DNA of 64,000 nucleotides from Cryobacterium arcticum (GTDB lineage: Bacteria > Actinomycetota > Actinomycetes > Actinomycetales > Microbacteriaceae), in assembly GCF_003185895.1 (NCBI RefSeq), contig NZ_QHLY01000004.1:81609-145608 (forward strand). The letters run 5' to 3'. The notes beneath the pieces are model-generated. The model saw only the letters and a program-made list of their open reading frames with translations. It was not told the origin of the DNA and ran no database searches. Positions within the stretch are counted from its first letter, which is position 1. Each line of letters opens with the position of its first letter. Positions 17,399 through 26,388 of the stretch are shown piece after piece. The translations under genes were made by a program, and so were the position numbers.

Positions 17399-18187
17399 AT
17401 GTCTACCGTTCACTCGAAAACCAAGGTCGCAGGGCGGCTCATCGTCGTTGCCGGTTTCCTGGCGCTCGTGCTCTCCGGCTGCGCCGCCAACGGTGCCGCG
17501 CAGGCCGGTGTGGTGAAGCCGTCGCAAGCCGACGAGTCCACCGACCCGACCGCATCCACCGAACCCACGGAGGCCGTCGCAGCCGAGCCGACCGGCTGCC
17601 CGGAAACGGACGCGACGATGCCGGACGACGCGGACAGCGCCGAGATCGCCGACATCGACGGTGACGGGAAGAACGACACCGAGTGGTACTCGGAGGCGAC
17701 AGTGCCCTTCACCTACGGCATCACCACGGCATCCGGGGGAACGTACACCCTGGAAGACGACCTCGCCGGGCCGAACACCCACAGCGGCTGGACGGCCGCG
17801 CTGCACAACGGCGTGGTGGTGACAGTGCTCGACGACGGCCGGGGAGCCACCCTGCATGCCTTCGTGGACTGCGCCTTCGTCACCCCGATCGGCGTCGACG
17901 GCAAGGCGTACACCTTTGACATGCAGAACCTGCACGACAACGGCACCGGGGTGGGCTGCCTCGAGGTCGACGGCGGACTCGAGCTCAACGGCCTGCAGGT
18001 CACCGAGAACCGGGACGACAGCTACTCGCTGCTGGCCACGGGCATCACGGTGTCAGACGACGGTTCGTCGGCCGTGAACGGGTACACCGCCGTGTCGGCG
18101 TCGTTGCCCGCCGATGACCGCCGAGTGGCCGAGGCGCAGACGTCCTCGTGCGCCGACGCTCCCGTGGTGAGCACCAGCGGCCGCTAA
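17399..18187 (+). CDS. Lipoprotein with an EF-hand-like calcium loop
   Basis: 262 residues from ATG 17399. A signal peptide ends in the lipobox LVLSGC, so the protein is probably anchored to the outer face of the membrane. A Thr/Glu-rich linker is followed by EIADIDGDGKNDTEWY, a DxDGDGxxD loop of the type seen in dockerins and FG-GAP repeats. The remaining 170 residues have no recognised domain. Its stop overlaps that of the converging LysM-like lipoprotein by three bases. Confidence 0.75.
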   Translation: MSTVHSKTKVAGRLIVVAGFLALVLSGCAANGAAQAGVVKPSQADESTDPTASTEPTEAVAAEPTGCPETDATMPDDADSAEIADIDGDGKNDTEWYSEATVPFTYGITTASGGTYTLEDDLAGPNTHSGWTAALHNGVVVTVLDDGRGATLHAFVDCAFVTPIGVDGKAYTFDMQNLHDNGTGVGCLEVDGGLELNGLQVTENRDDSYSLLATGITVSDDGSSAVNGYTAVSASLPADDRRVAEAQTSSCADAPVVSTSGR

Positions 18188-19017
18188 CGGCCGCGTTCGT
18201 ACCGGCTCAGGTTGAGCGTCTCGCCCGTCTGGGCGCTCGCGTAGCCGCGCATCGGATTCAACCAGGCCAGGTCCCACACCTCCACTCTGAACCTGACGGC
18301 GATGTCGTCGAGAAGGTCGCCGCTGGCGACGACGTACCCGGACGGGTCGCCGGCGCTGTCGTAGATCACCTCGCCCCGGGCGTGGGGCGCGGTGCCGGTG
18401 TCCAGCACCGTCAGATCGGGACGCATATCGGGCAGCGCCCAGGTCAACGATGCGGTGGCGAGCACCCGCCCATACGGCAGGCCGTCGGCCTGCTGCCAGA
18501 TCACCGCTGTGCGCATCCAGCTCGGGTCACTCGTGACCAGCTCACTGCCGTACTCGATCTCAAAAACCTGACTCGCGGCCGCGACCACGTCAGCCTGGCC
18601 AGCGCCGAGCTGGCCGTAAGCCACCCTGAATTCGCCCGGCGTTGAGTCGTCAGTGCGTGCGTTGAGTTCCAGGATGGCCCCGTCGACGGGGCCGATCGAC
18701 GGCCCGAGGTCGAGGTCGCGCACGGTCACCGTGAGCCGGCCCATCTCCTTGGCGATCTCGATGGTTCCCGACACCGGGTCTGCCGAGGTCTCGCCGCTTC
18801 CGGTGAAGCTGCCGTTGGCAATGACCGTTCCATCGGGGAAGGTGCTCAGATCTGGCCAGCCTCCGGCAGGAAGGTCGGAGGTGACGTCGATCGCAGCGGG
18901 GTCGCTGGCGGCGCGAGTCTCGGCCGGGCCGACGGGCGGCGTCACCACCGTGCATCCCGTCACGAGCAGCAGCGACAGCAGGGCGCCGGCGGCACCGGCC
19001 CAGCCGCGCACTCGCAT
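18184..19017 (-). CDS. Lipoprotein with C-terminal LysM-like domain
   Basis: 277 residues from ATG 19017. Lipobox LLVTGC near residues 17-22. The C-terminal 60 residues, GYVVASGDLLDDIAVRF and then VWDLAWLNPM, read as a LysM-type peptidoglycan-binding module (Y-V-x-GD-L-x-I-A-x-RF). The central region is not recognised. The start codon directly abuts the stop of the upstream carboxylesterase (TAA then ATG), so translation is likely coupled. Confidence 0.78.
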   Translation of the reverse strand: MRVRGWAGAAGALLSLLLVTGCTVVTPPVGPAETRAASDPAAIDVTSDLPAGGWPDLSTFPDGTVIANGSFTGSGETSADPVSGTIEIAKEMGRLTVTVRDLDLGPSIGPVDGAILELNARTDDSTPGEFRVAYGQLGAGQADVVAAASQVFEIEYGSELVTSDPSWMRTAVIWQQADGLPYGRVLATASLTWALPDMRPDLTVLDTGTAPHARGEVIYDSAGDPSGYVVASGDLLDDIAVRFRVEVWDLAWLNPMRGYASAQTGETLNLSRYERGR

Positions 19018-20562
19018 TTACAACGCCGCCAGTTCGGCCTCGAGCTCGTAGGCGTTCGGGTCGAAGACCGAGAGGGTGTCGAACCGCTCGGCGCCGGCGG
19101 GGTGCTCGGCCACGGCCGGCCAGGAGACCGTGCCGGTGCTGATGAACTGCACCCACTCGGCGTGCATGGTCGCCGCCAGCGCGCGCGGCAGGTTGTCGCC
19201 CACCGAGACGCTGACCTGCTCGGCGTCGAGCAGGTCCCAGGCGAAGGGCAGGTCGATGCAGTGCCCGGCCAGCCCAGAGGCTGGGGCGCGGAACGCGAAG
19301 TCGTACAACCAGGTGCGGGCACCGGCGCCGGCTTCCGTGCGGGCGGATGCGCACCGCACCGTCGGCACCCGGAAGAGCACCGCGGAGGAGAGCTGGCCGC
19401 GGGCGTATCCGCTGCCGATGGCCGACACCGTCGACTCGAACCGGGCGACGGCCTCCGGTGAGATCCCAGCGTCGGTGAGAGCATCCGTCAGCTCATCGAC
19501 GCTCTCGCCAGACGGAAAGTTGAATTCGTGGGTGGTCGACCCGAGCAACAACGGCACCTCGGCGTTCCGGCCGGTGCGCACCGCCGTCAGCAGGTCGGCC
19601 ACGATGTCGTCGTCCACGACCGGCGCGAAGGGGATGCCGGTGATGTCGGCCCCGGGGTCGTGCGCGGCCCGGGTGAGGGCGGGCAGCGGCATGGTGGGGT
19701 GGAGGATCCCGTCGCCGGTGAGCTGGGCGGACGGTTCGGCGTCGACGATGGTCTCTGCAGCCACGGTGCGCCAGCCGGTGAGGTCCGGGCTCACGCCCAG
19801 ACGCGCAGCGAAGCGCCGCCCGATCTTCTCCGCAGCTGCCGCGCTCTGCCCGTATGCGGGCGCGGATTGCGCGATGGCGCCGGCGAACAGGCCGGCGGTG
19901 CGCGGGCACGAGAGCAGAGCCAGCGTGCTACCCGCACCGGCGGACTGGCCGGCCACCGTGACCCTGTCCGGGTCGCCGCCGAAGGCCCCGATGTTGCTTT
20001 GCACCCATTCCAGGGCCGCGATCTGGTCGAGAATGCCGCGGTTCAGCGGGGCGCCGTCGATCCAGCCGAAGCCTTCGAAGCCGAGACGGTACGACACCGT
20101 GACCACCACGATGCCATCGCGGTTGAACGCGACTCCGTCGTACCAGGGGCTGGCCGGCGACCCGGCCGCGTAGCCGCCACCATGGATCCAGACCAGCACC
20201 GGCAGACCGGGAACGGGGGACTCCGCCGCGGGAAGACGGGGAGTGAACACGTTGACCGACAGGATGTCGTCGCCGGGGATCGACGGTTCCGGGATCGTCG
20301 TGACCTCGGCGAATTGGCGGCGCTGCGGGGTGGGTCCGTAGGCGAGCGCGTCGCGCACTCCCGCCCACGGAGTGACCGGAGCCGGCGCGAGAAACCTGTG
20401 CTCGCCCACGGGGGCGGCGGCGAAGGGGATGCCCAGGAACGCGGCCGATGCGCCGCGCCAGAAGCCGCGCACCCGACCAGAGCGGGTGATCGCCTCCGGT
20501 GCCGCGGCGGGGTCCATCGGGCTGTTGGCGGAAGCGTCGAGTAGGTCCTTCTCTGCGGGCAT
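19018..20562 (-). CDS. Type-B carboxylesterase/lipase
   Basis: 514 residues, the normal length for the family. The oxyanion-hole segment VLVWIHGGGYAAGS, the nucleophile motif VTVAGQSAGAGST (Ser), and the N-terminal GVRDALAYGPTPQRRQ are diagnostic. No signal peptide is apparent, so it is probably cytosolic. Hydrolyses carboxylic esters; the natural substrate is unknown. The next gene on this strand is the LysM-like lipoprotein, starting immediately after its stop codon. Confidence 0.9.
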   Translation of the reverse strand: MPAEKDLLDASANSPMDPAAAPEAITRSGRVRGFWRGASAAFLGIPFAAAPVGEHRFLAPAPVTPWAGVRDALAYGPTPQRRQFAEVTTIPEPSIPGDDILSVNVFTPRLPAAESPVPGLPVLVWIHGGGYAAGSPASPWYDGVAFNRDGIVVVTVSYRLGFEGFGWIDGAPLNRGILDQIAALEWVQSNIGAFGGDPDRVTVAGQSAGAGSTLALLSCPRTAGLFAGAIAQSAPAYGQSAAAAEKIGRRFAARLGVSPDLTGWRTVAAETIVDAEPSAQLTGDGILHPTMPLPALTRAAHDPGADITGIPFAPVVDDDIVADLLTAVRTGRNAEVPLLLGSTTHEFNFPSGESVDELTDALTDAGISPEAVARFESTVSAIGSGYARGQLSSAVLFRVPTVRCASARTEAGAGARTWLYDFAFRAPASGLAGHCIDLPFAWDLLDAEQVSVSVGDNLPRALAATMHAEWVQFISTGTVSWPAVAEHPAGAERFDTLSVFDPNAYELEAELAAL

Positions 20563-20657
20563 GGCTCGATCGTAGCGAGAGCGGCCGACCTCGCCTGTGG
20601 ATCGGCGGCATCACGCCGGAAAATTTTGTAGGGTGGGGACTGATTGGGGAGAACCGC

Positions 20658-21143
20658 GTGAGACCTGGGGACACAGACACGGCGAGTTCTGTCGTGCGCC
20701 TGTTTCCGGACTACGCCGGAACCGTGCTCTGGGTTCCCCATCCGGTGGCGTACGACTCCACCGCCCTGGACGCCGAGCTGGTGACCGACCTGATCCGCTG
20801 GGAGATCGAGTACTACGACGCGCTCGACGCCGATTTCGCCTGGCGCAGTCCGGCTCTGGCCAGCGCCTTCACTGCGGCGGGCGTCGGCCTGGCCCTGCGC
20901 CTGGCGCTGCAGCTCGGTTCCGGGTTCGACATTGAGTTCGCCTCGTACGAGGCCGGCGTGGCCACCCGGCGGTTCCGGAGCGACTTCGCCGCCGACAACC
21001 CCCGGGCAGCGGCCGCGTTCGCCGCCCACGCCGGCACCCACACGGGCACCCACACCAGTGCCGTCGCCAGGGCGACGCCGGTGCTGGCTACCCGGCTGCC
21101 GGTGCCACCCCGCGGGTCAGCATCCCGGCGGCGTCAAGGCTGA
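20658..21143 (+). CDS. Conserved hypothetical protein
   Basis: 161 residues. I chose GTG 20658 because GGGGAGA lies seven bases upstream; a longer frame from 20499 would run into the carboxylesterase promoter. The sequence begins RPGDTDTASSVVRLFPDYAG and continues with ALDAELVTDLIRWEIEYYDALD, mostly predicted helix and strand without membrane segments. I do not recognise a family. The final 19 codons overlap the end of the converging ABC-F gene. Confidence 0.65.
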   Translation: MRPGDTDTASSVVRLFPDYAGTVLWVPHPVAYDSTALDAELVTDLIRWEIEYYDALDADFAWRSPALASAFTAAGVGLALRLALQLGSGFDIEFASYEAGVATRRFRSDFAADNPRAAAAFAAHAGTHTGTHTSAVARATPVLATRLPVPPRGSASRRRQG

Positions 21144-22704
21144 GCCAGTCGGTGATGCCGAGCCGGCCGAGGAAGGCATCGTCGTGGCTGACCACGAGCA
21201 GACCGCCCCGGTAGGTGCCGAGCGCTGAGACCAGCTCGTCGACGCTTTGCCGGTCGAGGTTGTTGGTCGGCTCATCGAGCACGATCAGCTGAGCGGGCGG
21301 ATCGGCCAGCAGCAGCCGTGCGAGCGACACCCGGAACCGTTCGCCGCCGGACAGGCTCCGCACCGGCCGGTGCACGGCATCCCCGCGAAGCAGGAAGCGT
21401 GCCAGGCGGCCGCGCAGTTCGCCCGGGGGAGTGTTCGGTGCGGCTGAACGCAGGTTGTCCAGCGCGCTGCCGTTCTCGTCGAGCCCGTCCAGGCGCTGGC
21501 TGAGGTAGCCGATCCGGTCGGTGTGCGCGGTCGCCGAGGCCAGCCCGGCCCGGGCGGTGGCCGGATGCACCAGTGACTCGAGCAGGCTGGTCTTGCCCAC
21601 GCCGTTCGGCCCGGTGAGCGCGACCCGCACCGGTCCGTGCAGCAGGAACGGCTCGTTGCTGCCGTGCAGTTCGGCCAGTCGTTTGCTACTGGCCACCTGG
21701 GGGTCGGGAAGGTCCACCTGGATGGTGTCGTCCGAGCGCACCCGGGCGGAGGCGGCGACGGCGGCGGCCCTGGCATCCTGCACCTTGCCGTCGAACTCGG
21801 TGCGTAGCTTGCCGGCCGAGACCTGGGCCGCCGACTTGCGCAGCCCCATCACGATCTTCGGCACGCTCTTGTTCTCGTACTCGGTGCGGGCGAACCGGGC
21901 TCGGCGGGCGAGTTTGGTTTCGGCCTCGATGCGTTGCTGCTTCTCCTTCTTGACCGCCTGGTCCGCGGTGCGTTGGGCCTGTTGCGCGGCGGCCTGCTCG
22001 CGTTCGAGGTGCTCGAGGAAGGCGCTGTACGGCCCGCCGAACACCGTGAGCGTGCCGGCATGCAACTCGGCGGTGTCGTCCATCAGCTCGAGCAGCGCCG
22101 TGTCGTGGCTGACCACCACGAGCGCGCCGGGCCAGGACGTCACCATCCCGGCCAGCCGCGCGCGGGCGGCCCGGTCGAGGTTGTTGGTGGGTTCGTCGAG
22201 CACCGTGATCGGTGCCGCTCCCAGGCGGAGGCCCGCGATGGCCACCAGGATCGCCTCGCCGCCGGACAGCTCGCCGACCGAGCGGTCGAGATCCTCCTCG
22301 GCCAGGCCCGCCGATCGCAGCGCCTCCCCGGCCCTGGTGGTGATGTCCCAGTCGTCACCGAGCACCTCGAAGTGCCGCATGTCGACGTCACCGGATTCGA
22401 TTGATCGCAGCGCGTCGAGCTTCGCCCGCACGCCGAGCAGGTCGGCCGCGGTAGTGCCAACGTGCAGGGTGAGGGTCTGCGGCAGATAGCCCACTTCGCC
22501 GCTCAGCACGACGCTGCCGGTGGTGGGTGGCAGAGCGCCGGTGATCAGGCGCAGCAGTGTGGACTTACCGGAGCCGTTGGCGCCGACCAGGCCGGTACGA
22601 CCTCGGCCGAAGGCGGCGCTGATGCCGGTGAGGGCGGTGGATCCGTCTGGCCAGGTGAGGCCGACATCCGTCAGAAGAATTGTTGCATTGTGGGCCGTAG
22701 CCAT
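21088..22704 (-). CDS. ABC-F family ATPase (ribosome-protection/translation factor type)
   Basis: 538 residues with two ATP-binding domains and no membrane helices. Walker A motifs are GLVGANGSGKST and ALTGPNGVGKTS. Signature motifs are VGELSGGEA and RSLSGGERF, each followed by VLDEPTNNLDR. The linker between them is a long basic coiled coil (about residues 230-310), as in ABC-F proteins. These act on the ribosome rather than as transporters; some give resistance to ribosome-targeting antibiotics and others are general translation factors. The start is ATG 22704. The upstream 168 bases showed no convincing attenuator. Confidence 0.88.
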   Translation of the reverse strand: MATAHNATILLTDVGLTWPDGSTALTGISAAFGRGRTGLVGANGSGKSTLLRLITGALPPTTGSVVLSGEVGYLPQTLTLHVGTTAADLLGVRAKLDALRSIESGDVDMRHFEVLGDDWDITTRAGEALRSAGLAEEDLDRSVGELSGGEAILVAIAGLRLGAAPITVLDEPTNNLDRAARARLAGMVTSWPGALVVVSHDTALLELMDDTAELHAGTLTVFGGPYSAFLEHLEREQAAAQQAQRTADQAVKKEKQQRIEAETKLARRARFARTEYENKSVPKIVMGLRKSAAQVSAGKLRTEFDGKVQDARAAAVAASARVRSDDTIQVDLPDPQVASSKRLAELHGSNEPFLLHGPVRVALTGPNGVGKTSLLESLVHPATARAGLASATAHTDRIGYLSQRLDGLDENGSALDNLRSAAPNTPPGELRGRLARFLLRGDAVHRPVRSLSGGERFRVSLARLLLADPPAQLIVLDEPTNNLDRQSVDELVSALGTYRGGLLVVSHDDAFLGRLGITDWLSLDAAGMLTRGVAPAAG

Positions 22705-22872
22705 GGGAACTCCCCGTCGTCAGTTCGAGCACTGACTCCGGATGCCGCGGCGCGACAAACGACGGATGTCAGCGCGTGAGCGCGAAACCGACGAGGATCT
22801 TCACTGGCTGAACCTGACTCTGGGGGATGGGACCGCTCCAGTCTGCCAAGGTCGGGGGCGGCGGCGCAACTG

Positions 22873-23202
22873 CTAGTCCACGATGAACAGCCGCGCACCG
22901 GTTTCGGTGCTCGACCGGTGTGCCTCCATGTCGGTGGACACCGAATAGCTCTGGCCCGCCGAGAGCTCGATGACCCGGCCGTCGTCGAGCTCGGTGCGCA
23001 GACTGCCCTCGAGAACGAGGAGCACGTGCCCGCGTGAGCACCAGTGGTCGGCTACATAGCCGGCGCTGTACTCCACCATTCGGGTGCGAGTGGAGCCCAT
23101 CATCACTGTGCGCCAGGTGGCCACGCCCGTCGTGCCGTCATGAACTGTGCTGGGCACGGTGCCCCAGCTGGTGGTGGCGAACGGCAGGGCCGGGTCAAGC
23201 AT
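22873..23202 (-). CDS. Cupin-fold protein (DHCW-motif type)
   Basis: 109 residues from ATG 23202, whose start overlaps the stop of the upstream gene by eight bases. The core YVADHWCSRGHVLLVLEG then ELDDGRVIELSAGQSYSV is a small cupin barrel with the DHxC...GH pattern used for metal binding in small single-domain cupins. Enzymatic role unknown. Translationally coupled to the preceding 144-residue protein. Confidence 0.78.
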   Translation of the reverse strand: MLDPALPFATTSWGTVPSTVHDGTTGVATWRTVMMGSTRTRMVEYSAGYVADHWCSRGHVLLVLEGSLRTELDDGRVIELSAGQSYSVSTDMEAHRSSTETGARLFIVD

Positions 23203-23629
23203 CGGTGTCAACACCCATCCGCGCCTCGATCTCGGCAAGGAAGGCGGTGCTGAGCCGGTCGAACTCGGCCGCGGTGAGCCGGATGTCGTCGCCGATCTCG
23301 AGCCGCACAACCGTGTTCGCCGGCACGTACTTGATCACGGCGTTGCCGCGCAGCACGGCGTTGTTGGTCAGTAGCGACTCGGCGATCAGCTCCACCTCGT
23401 TGAGCGGGTTGCTGTCTTTGCCGGTGACCGCGCGCACCCGGTGCACGAAGAACCGGTCGAGCACGAGCACGAGATTGTTGAAGAACAGCGGCTCGAAGTC
23501 CGCCAACGCCGCCTGGGCGGTCTCGCCGTTGGCTTCGGCTACCAGAGTGCCGTAGGCAGTGAGCTGTTCCGCCAGGGCGAACCGGGCATTGTTGATCTCG
23601 TCGTGGGTGTAGGTTTTGCGGCCGAGCAT
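23195..23629 (-). CDS. Conserved hypothetical protein
   Basis: 144 residues from ATG 23629, preceded by AAGGAGA. Sequence LGRKTYTHDEINNARFALAE opens a mostly helical protein with ALADFEPLFFNNLVLVLDRF and FVHRVRAVTGKDSNPLNEV in the middle. Actinobacteria carry similar proteins of unknown function; I do not recognise a named domain. It forms a pair with the cupin gene and is divergent from the UbiB-like kinase. Confidence 0.7.
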   Translation of the reverse strand: MLGRKTYTHDEINNARFALAEQLTAYGTLVAEANGETAQAALADFEPLFFNNLVLVLDRFFVHRVRAVTGKDSNPLNEVELIAESLLTNNAVLRGNAVIKYVPANTVVRLEIGDDIRLTAAEFDRLSTAFLAEIEARMGVDTDA

Positions 23630-23735
23630 GTGGTCTCCTTGAGGGCGCCGGGGTTAGGTCGACACTAGTCACGCGCTAACCTGTGCGGCAAAGCGGCAGT
23701 CGCACGCAGTGGCAGCAAGAGGATGCGGGGCAGGG

Positions 23736-25733
23736 GTGTTCGAATCGTTCTGGGCGTGGATCGTGTTCGGTCTGGTGGCGTTCGTCTTCGCCGTGTCCGT
23801 TGGCTTCGCCACCCGGTCGCTGCTCGGCACCACCGTGGGTTGGTTGCGCACTTTTCTGGTGGGCCTGCTGGTGTTCGTGGCCAGCTGGCCGTTCTCATAT
23901 TTCGTGGCGACAGAGGCCCGGGTGATCGCGACCGATGGCTCCCTCAGGGCGCCCGTCCTGGTGGTGGTGCTGTTCGTCGCGCTCGCGTTCGGCTGGGTCT
24001 TCGCCTTCGGCATCGCCCTGCTGGTGGCCACCGAGGCGCTCTGGCCCACCACAGCGGCGAATCCGGTGGATGCGATCCGGGCGGCCCTGCACCGCCGGCG
24101 GCGCACCAAGCGCTACCTGCAGATCCTCACCCTGCTCTCCAAACACGGTATCGGCTGGATCCTGCATGAGCGGCCCGGCTTGCCGCCGCGTGGCCGCGCA
24201 CGTCGCGGGGGCACTCCTGCGGCCCTGGTCGCGGCGATCAACGAGGCCGGCGTCACCTTCGTCAAGCTCGGCCAGCTGCTTTCCACCCGTCGGGACCTGC
24301 TGCCGCGGAACTACACTCTGGCGCTCTCCTCGCTGCAGTCCCGCGCGACCACGCTGCCTTGGCCGATGATCCGCACCGTGATCGAAGCCGAGATCGGCGC
24401 GCCGCTGGGCACCGTGTTCGCCGAGGTCAACGAGGTACCGCTGGCGGCGGCATCCGTGGCGCAGGTGCACACCGGCACCCTTCTCGACGGCACCGCGGTG
24501 GTGCTCAAGGTGCAGCGCCCCGGCGCCGGCGCCCAGGTGGCGGCCGACGTTGACATCATCGTGCGGCTGGCCCAGCGCTTCGAGAACCAAACCAGCTGGG
24601 GACGTGATTTCGGGGCGGTGGCGCTCGCCGAAGGGTTCGCCCGGTCGCTGCGCGACGAGCTCGACTACCGAATCGAGTTCACCAGCACCCAGCAGATCCG
24701 CACCGTGGTGGCGTCTTCGGCCGCCGCCGACATTCTGGTGGTGCCGCGGGTATACCCGGCAGCGAGTTCCCGGCGGCTGCTCACCATGGACCTCATCGAC
24801 GGCGTGCCGCTGAACGCTGCGGCGGAGCGGTTGGCCGAGTTGTGGCCCGAGGAGCGGGAGGCGCTCGCCTCAGCGCTGCTCGATGCGGTGCTTGAACAGG
24901 TGATCGTGCGCGGCGTCTTCCACGGCGACCTGCACCCGGGCAACCTGATACTGCAGCAAGACGGTCGGCTCGGCCTGATCGACTTCGGCAATGTGGGTGT
25001 GCTCGAGCGCAGCATGCGCGAGGGCCTGGTGACGCTGCTGCTGGCGGCGGCGAACGACGACGACATCGCCACCACGGATGCGCTGCTGCTGGTGGTCGAT
25101 GCGCCGGCCGACGCCGACATCCCTGGCCTGCAACGCGACCTGGGGCGCATGCTCACTCTCACCCGGTACAGCGGCGCGGAGGGGTCGATCTTCTCCGCCA
25201 TGCTCGACACGATTCGCGAACACCACCTCGCCATCCCGTCGTCACTGGGCATGGCGCTGCGCGCGTTGATCACGCTCGAGGCGAGCCTGGCGATCCTGGC
25301 GCCGGACTTCGACATGGTGGACAACGCCCTCGACCGGGTGCCGCACTTCCTGCGCCGGCTGGTGACCCCGCGGACTCTGCTCGGATCGGTGCAGGCGCAG
25401 GGCGCCGTGCTGCGCGCGACGGTCCGGCGCCTGCCGCGGCGGCTGGAAGCGATCACCGCCGGGCTGGAAGACGGCACGTTCAGCGTGCGCATCCGTGCCT
25501 TCGCCGAGCCCGACGACAGGTCCTGGCTCACGTCGATCGTGGTCGAATCCGTCGGTGCCCTGATCGGCATCGCGGCGGCCACCTTGGGCATCGTGCTCGT
25601 GGTCTCCGATTCCGGTCCGGAGCTCGTGCCGGGGGTGCAGCTCTTCGCCTTCCTCGGATCCACGATCGGACTCGTGGGATTCATCCTGCTGATTCGGGCG
25701 CTGCGTCAGGTGTTCCTGCGCCGAACGAACTGA
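23736..25733 (+). CDS. UbiB/AarF-family atypical kinase, membrane-anchored
   Basis: 665 residues from GTG 23736 (a GTG nine codons earlier is possible). Three N-terminal membrane helices lie at about 5-25, 38-58 and 72-98, and two more at the C-terminus. Between them is the protein-kinase-like domain: VKLGQLLSTRRDLLP (the KxGQ helix), VVLKVQRPG (ATP lysine), HGDLHPGNLI (catalytic loop) and LIDFGNVG (metal motif). In other bacteria the family supports ubiquinone synthesis; in actinobacteria, which use menaquinone, the role is unclear. Confidence 0.88.
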   Translation: MFESFWAWIVFGLVAFVFAVSVGFATRSLLGTTVGWLRTFLVGLLVFVASWPFSYFVATEARVIATDGSLRAPVLVVVLFVALAFGWVFAFGIALLVATEALWPTTAANPVDAIRAALHRRRRTKRYLQILTLLSKHGIGWILHERPGLPPRGRARRGGTPAALVAAINEAGVTFVKLGQLLSTRRDLLPRNYTLALSSLQSRATTLPWPMIRTVIEAEIGAPLGTVFAEVNEVPLAAASVAQVHTGTLLDGTAVVLKVQRPGAGAQVAADVDIIVRLAQRFENQTSWGRDFGAVALAEGFARSLRDELDYRIEFTSTQQIRTVVASSAAADILVVPRVYPAASSRRLLTMDLIDGVPLNAAAERLAELWPEEREALASALLDAVLEQVIVRGVFHGDLHPGNLILQQDGRLGLIDFGNVGVLERSMREGLVTLLLAAANDDDIATTDALLLVVDAPADADIPGLQRDLGRMLTLTRYSGAEGSIFSAMLDTIREHHLAIPSSLGMALRALITLEASLAILAPDFDMVDNALDRVPHFLRRLVTPRTLLGSVQAQGAVLRATVRRLPRRLEAITAGLEDGTFSVRIRAFAEPDDRSWLTSIVVESVGALIGIAAATLGIVLVVSDSGPELVPGVQLFAFLGSTIGLVGFILLIRALRQVFLRRTN

Positions 25734-25751
25734 CCGCGCCGGCTGCCGCGG

Positions 25752-26306
25752 CTAGGCGTCGTGCGCGGCCCGTTCCCGGAACGCGATCATGTTCATCCGG
25801 TTGCCGCAGCGGATGCTGCAGAACCGTTTGGAGCCGTTGCGGGACAGGTCCACCAGGATCCCGTCGCAGTCCTCGGCCGCGCAGGCGCGCAGCCGGCCGG
25901 TCTCGTCGGTGCGGATGACATCGACGAGGGCCAGCGCCACCTCCACCCGGATGCGTTCGGCCAGCGGTGCCTCCGGGTCGGTGGCGTGCAGGTGCCAGTC
26001 GAGCCCGTCGTGGCGCATCAGCCGTGGCCGGGCCAGGGCGGAGAGCAACATCGTGTTCACCTCGAGCGCCGCGTCGTCACGTTCGAGCAGCCAGATGCGT
26101 CGAAGCAGGTCGCGGGCGACCCGCACCTCGGCCAGCTCGGCGTCGTCCTGATCCAGCCGGCCGGAGAAGCGATGGGTCAGAAAAAGGGTCGTCAGGTGGG
26201 CAGAGGTGGTGAGCTCATCCAGACCATTTTTGGTCGCGCCGGCGACGGTATTGGCCAGGTCCACGGTGAACGCCAGACTCGCCTCGGTGTCAGGGGCAAA
26301 ATGCAA
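25752..26306 (-). CDS. ABATE-domain regulator with CGNR zinc finger
   Basis: 184 residues. The start is a TTG at 26306 with GGAG six bases upstream; the next in-frame ATG is far inside the domain. The N-terminal FTVDLANTV opens the ABATE domain, and the C-terminal CAAEDC...FCSIRCGNRMN is a four-cysteine zinc finger ending in the CGNR motif, presumed to bind DNA. It is divergent from an EamA transporter, which it probably regulates. Confidence 0.85.
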   Translation of the reverse strand: MHFAPDTEASLAFTVDLANTVAGATKNGLDELTTSAHLTTLFLTHRFSGRLDQDDAELAEVRVARDLLRRIWLLERDDAALEVNTMLLSALARPRLMRHDGLDWHLHATDPEAPLAERIRVEVALALVDVIRTDETGRLRACAAEDCDGILVDLSRNGSKRFCSIRCGNRMNMIAFRERAAHDA

Positions 26307-26388
26307 ATTGACTCCTTACTGAGACCAGATTATCTTCAACCTGACCCCACCCGCAATGTCCCCACGACGCAGTCCGCCTGGAGCCCGC

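Noticed and set aside
22705..22872. Attenuator or leader peptide before the ABC-F gene
   Set aside because: ABC-F resistance genes sometimes have such leaders, but I found no short peptide with a convincing ribosome site and competing hairpins here.
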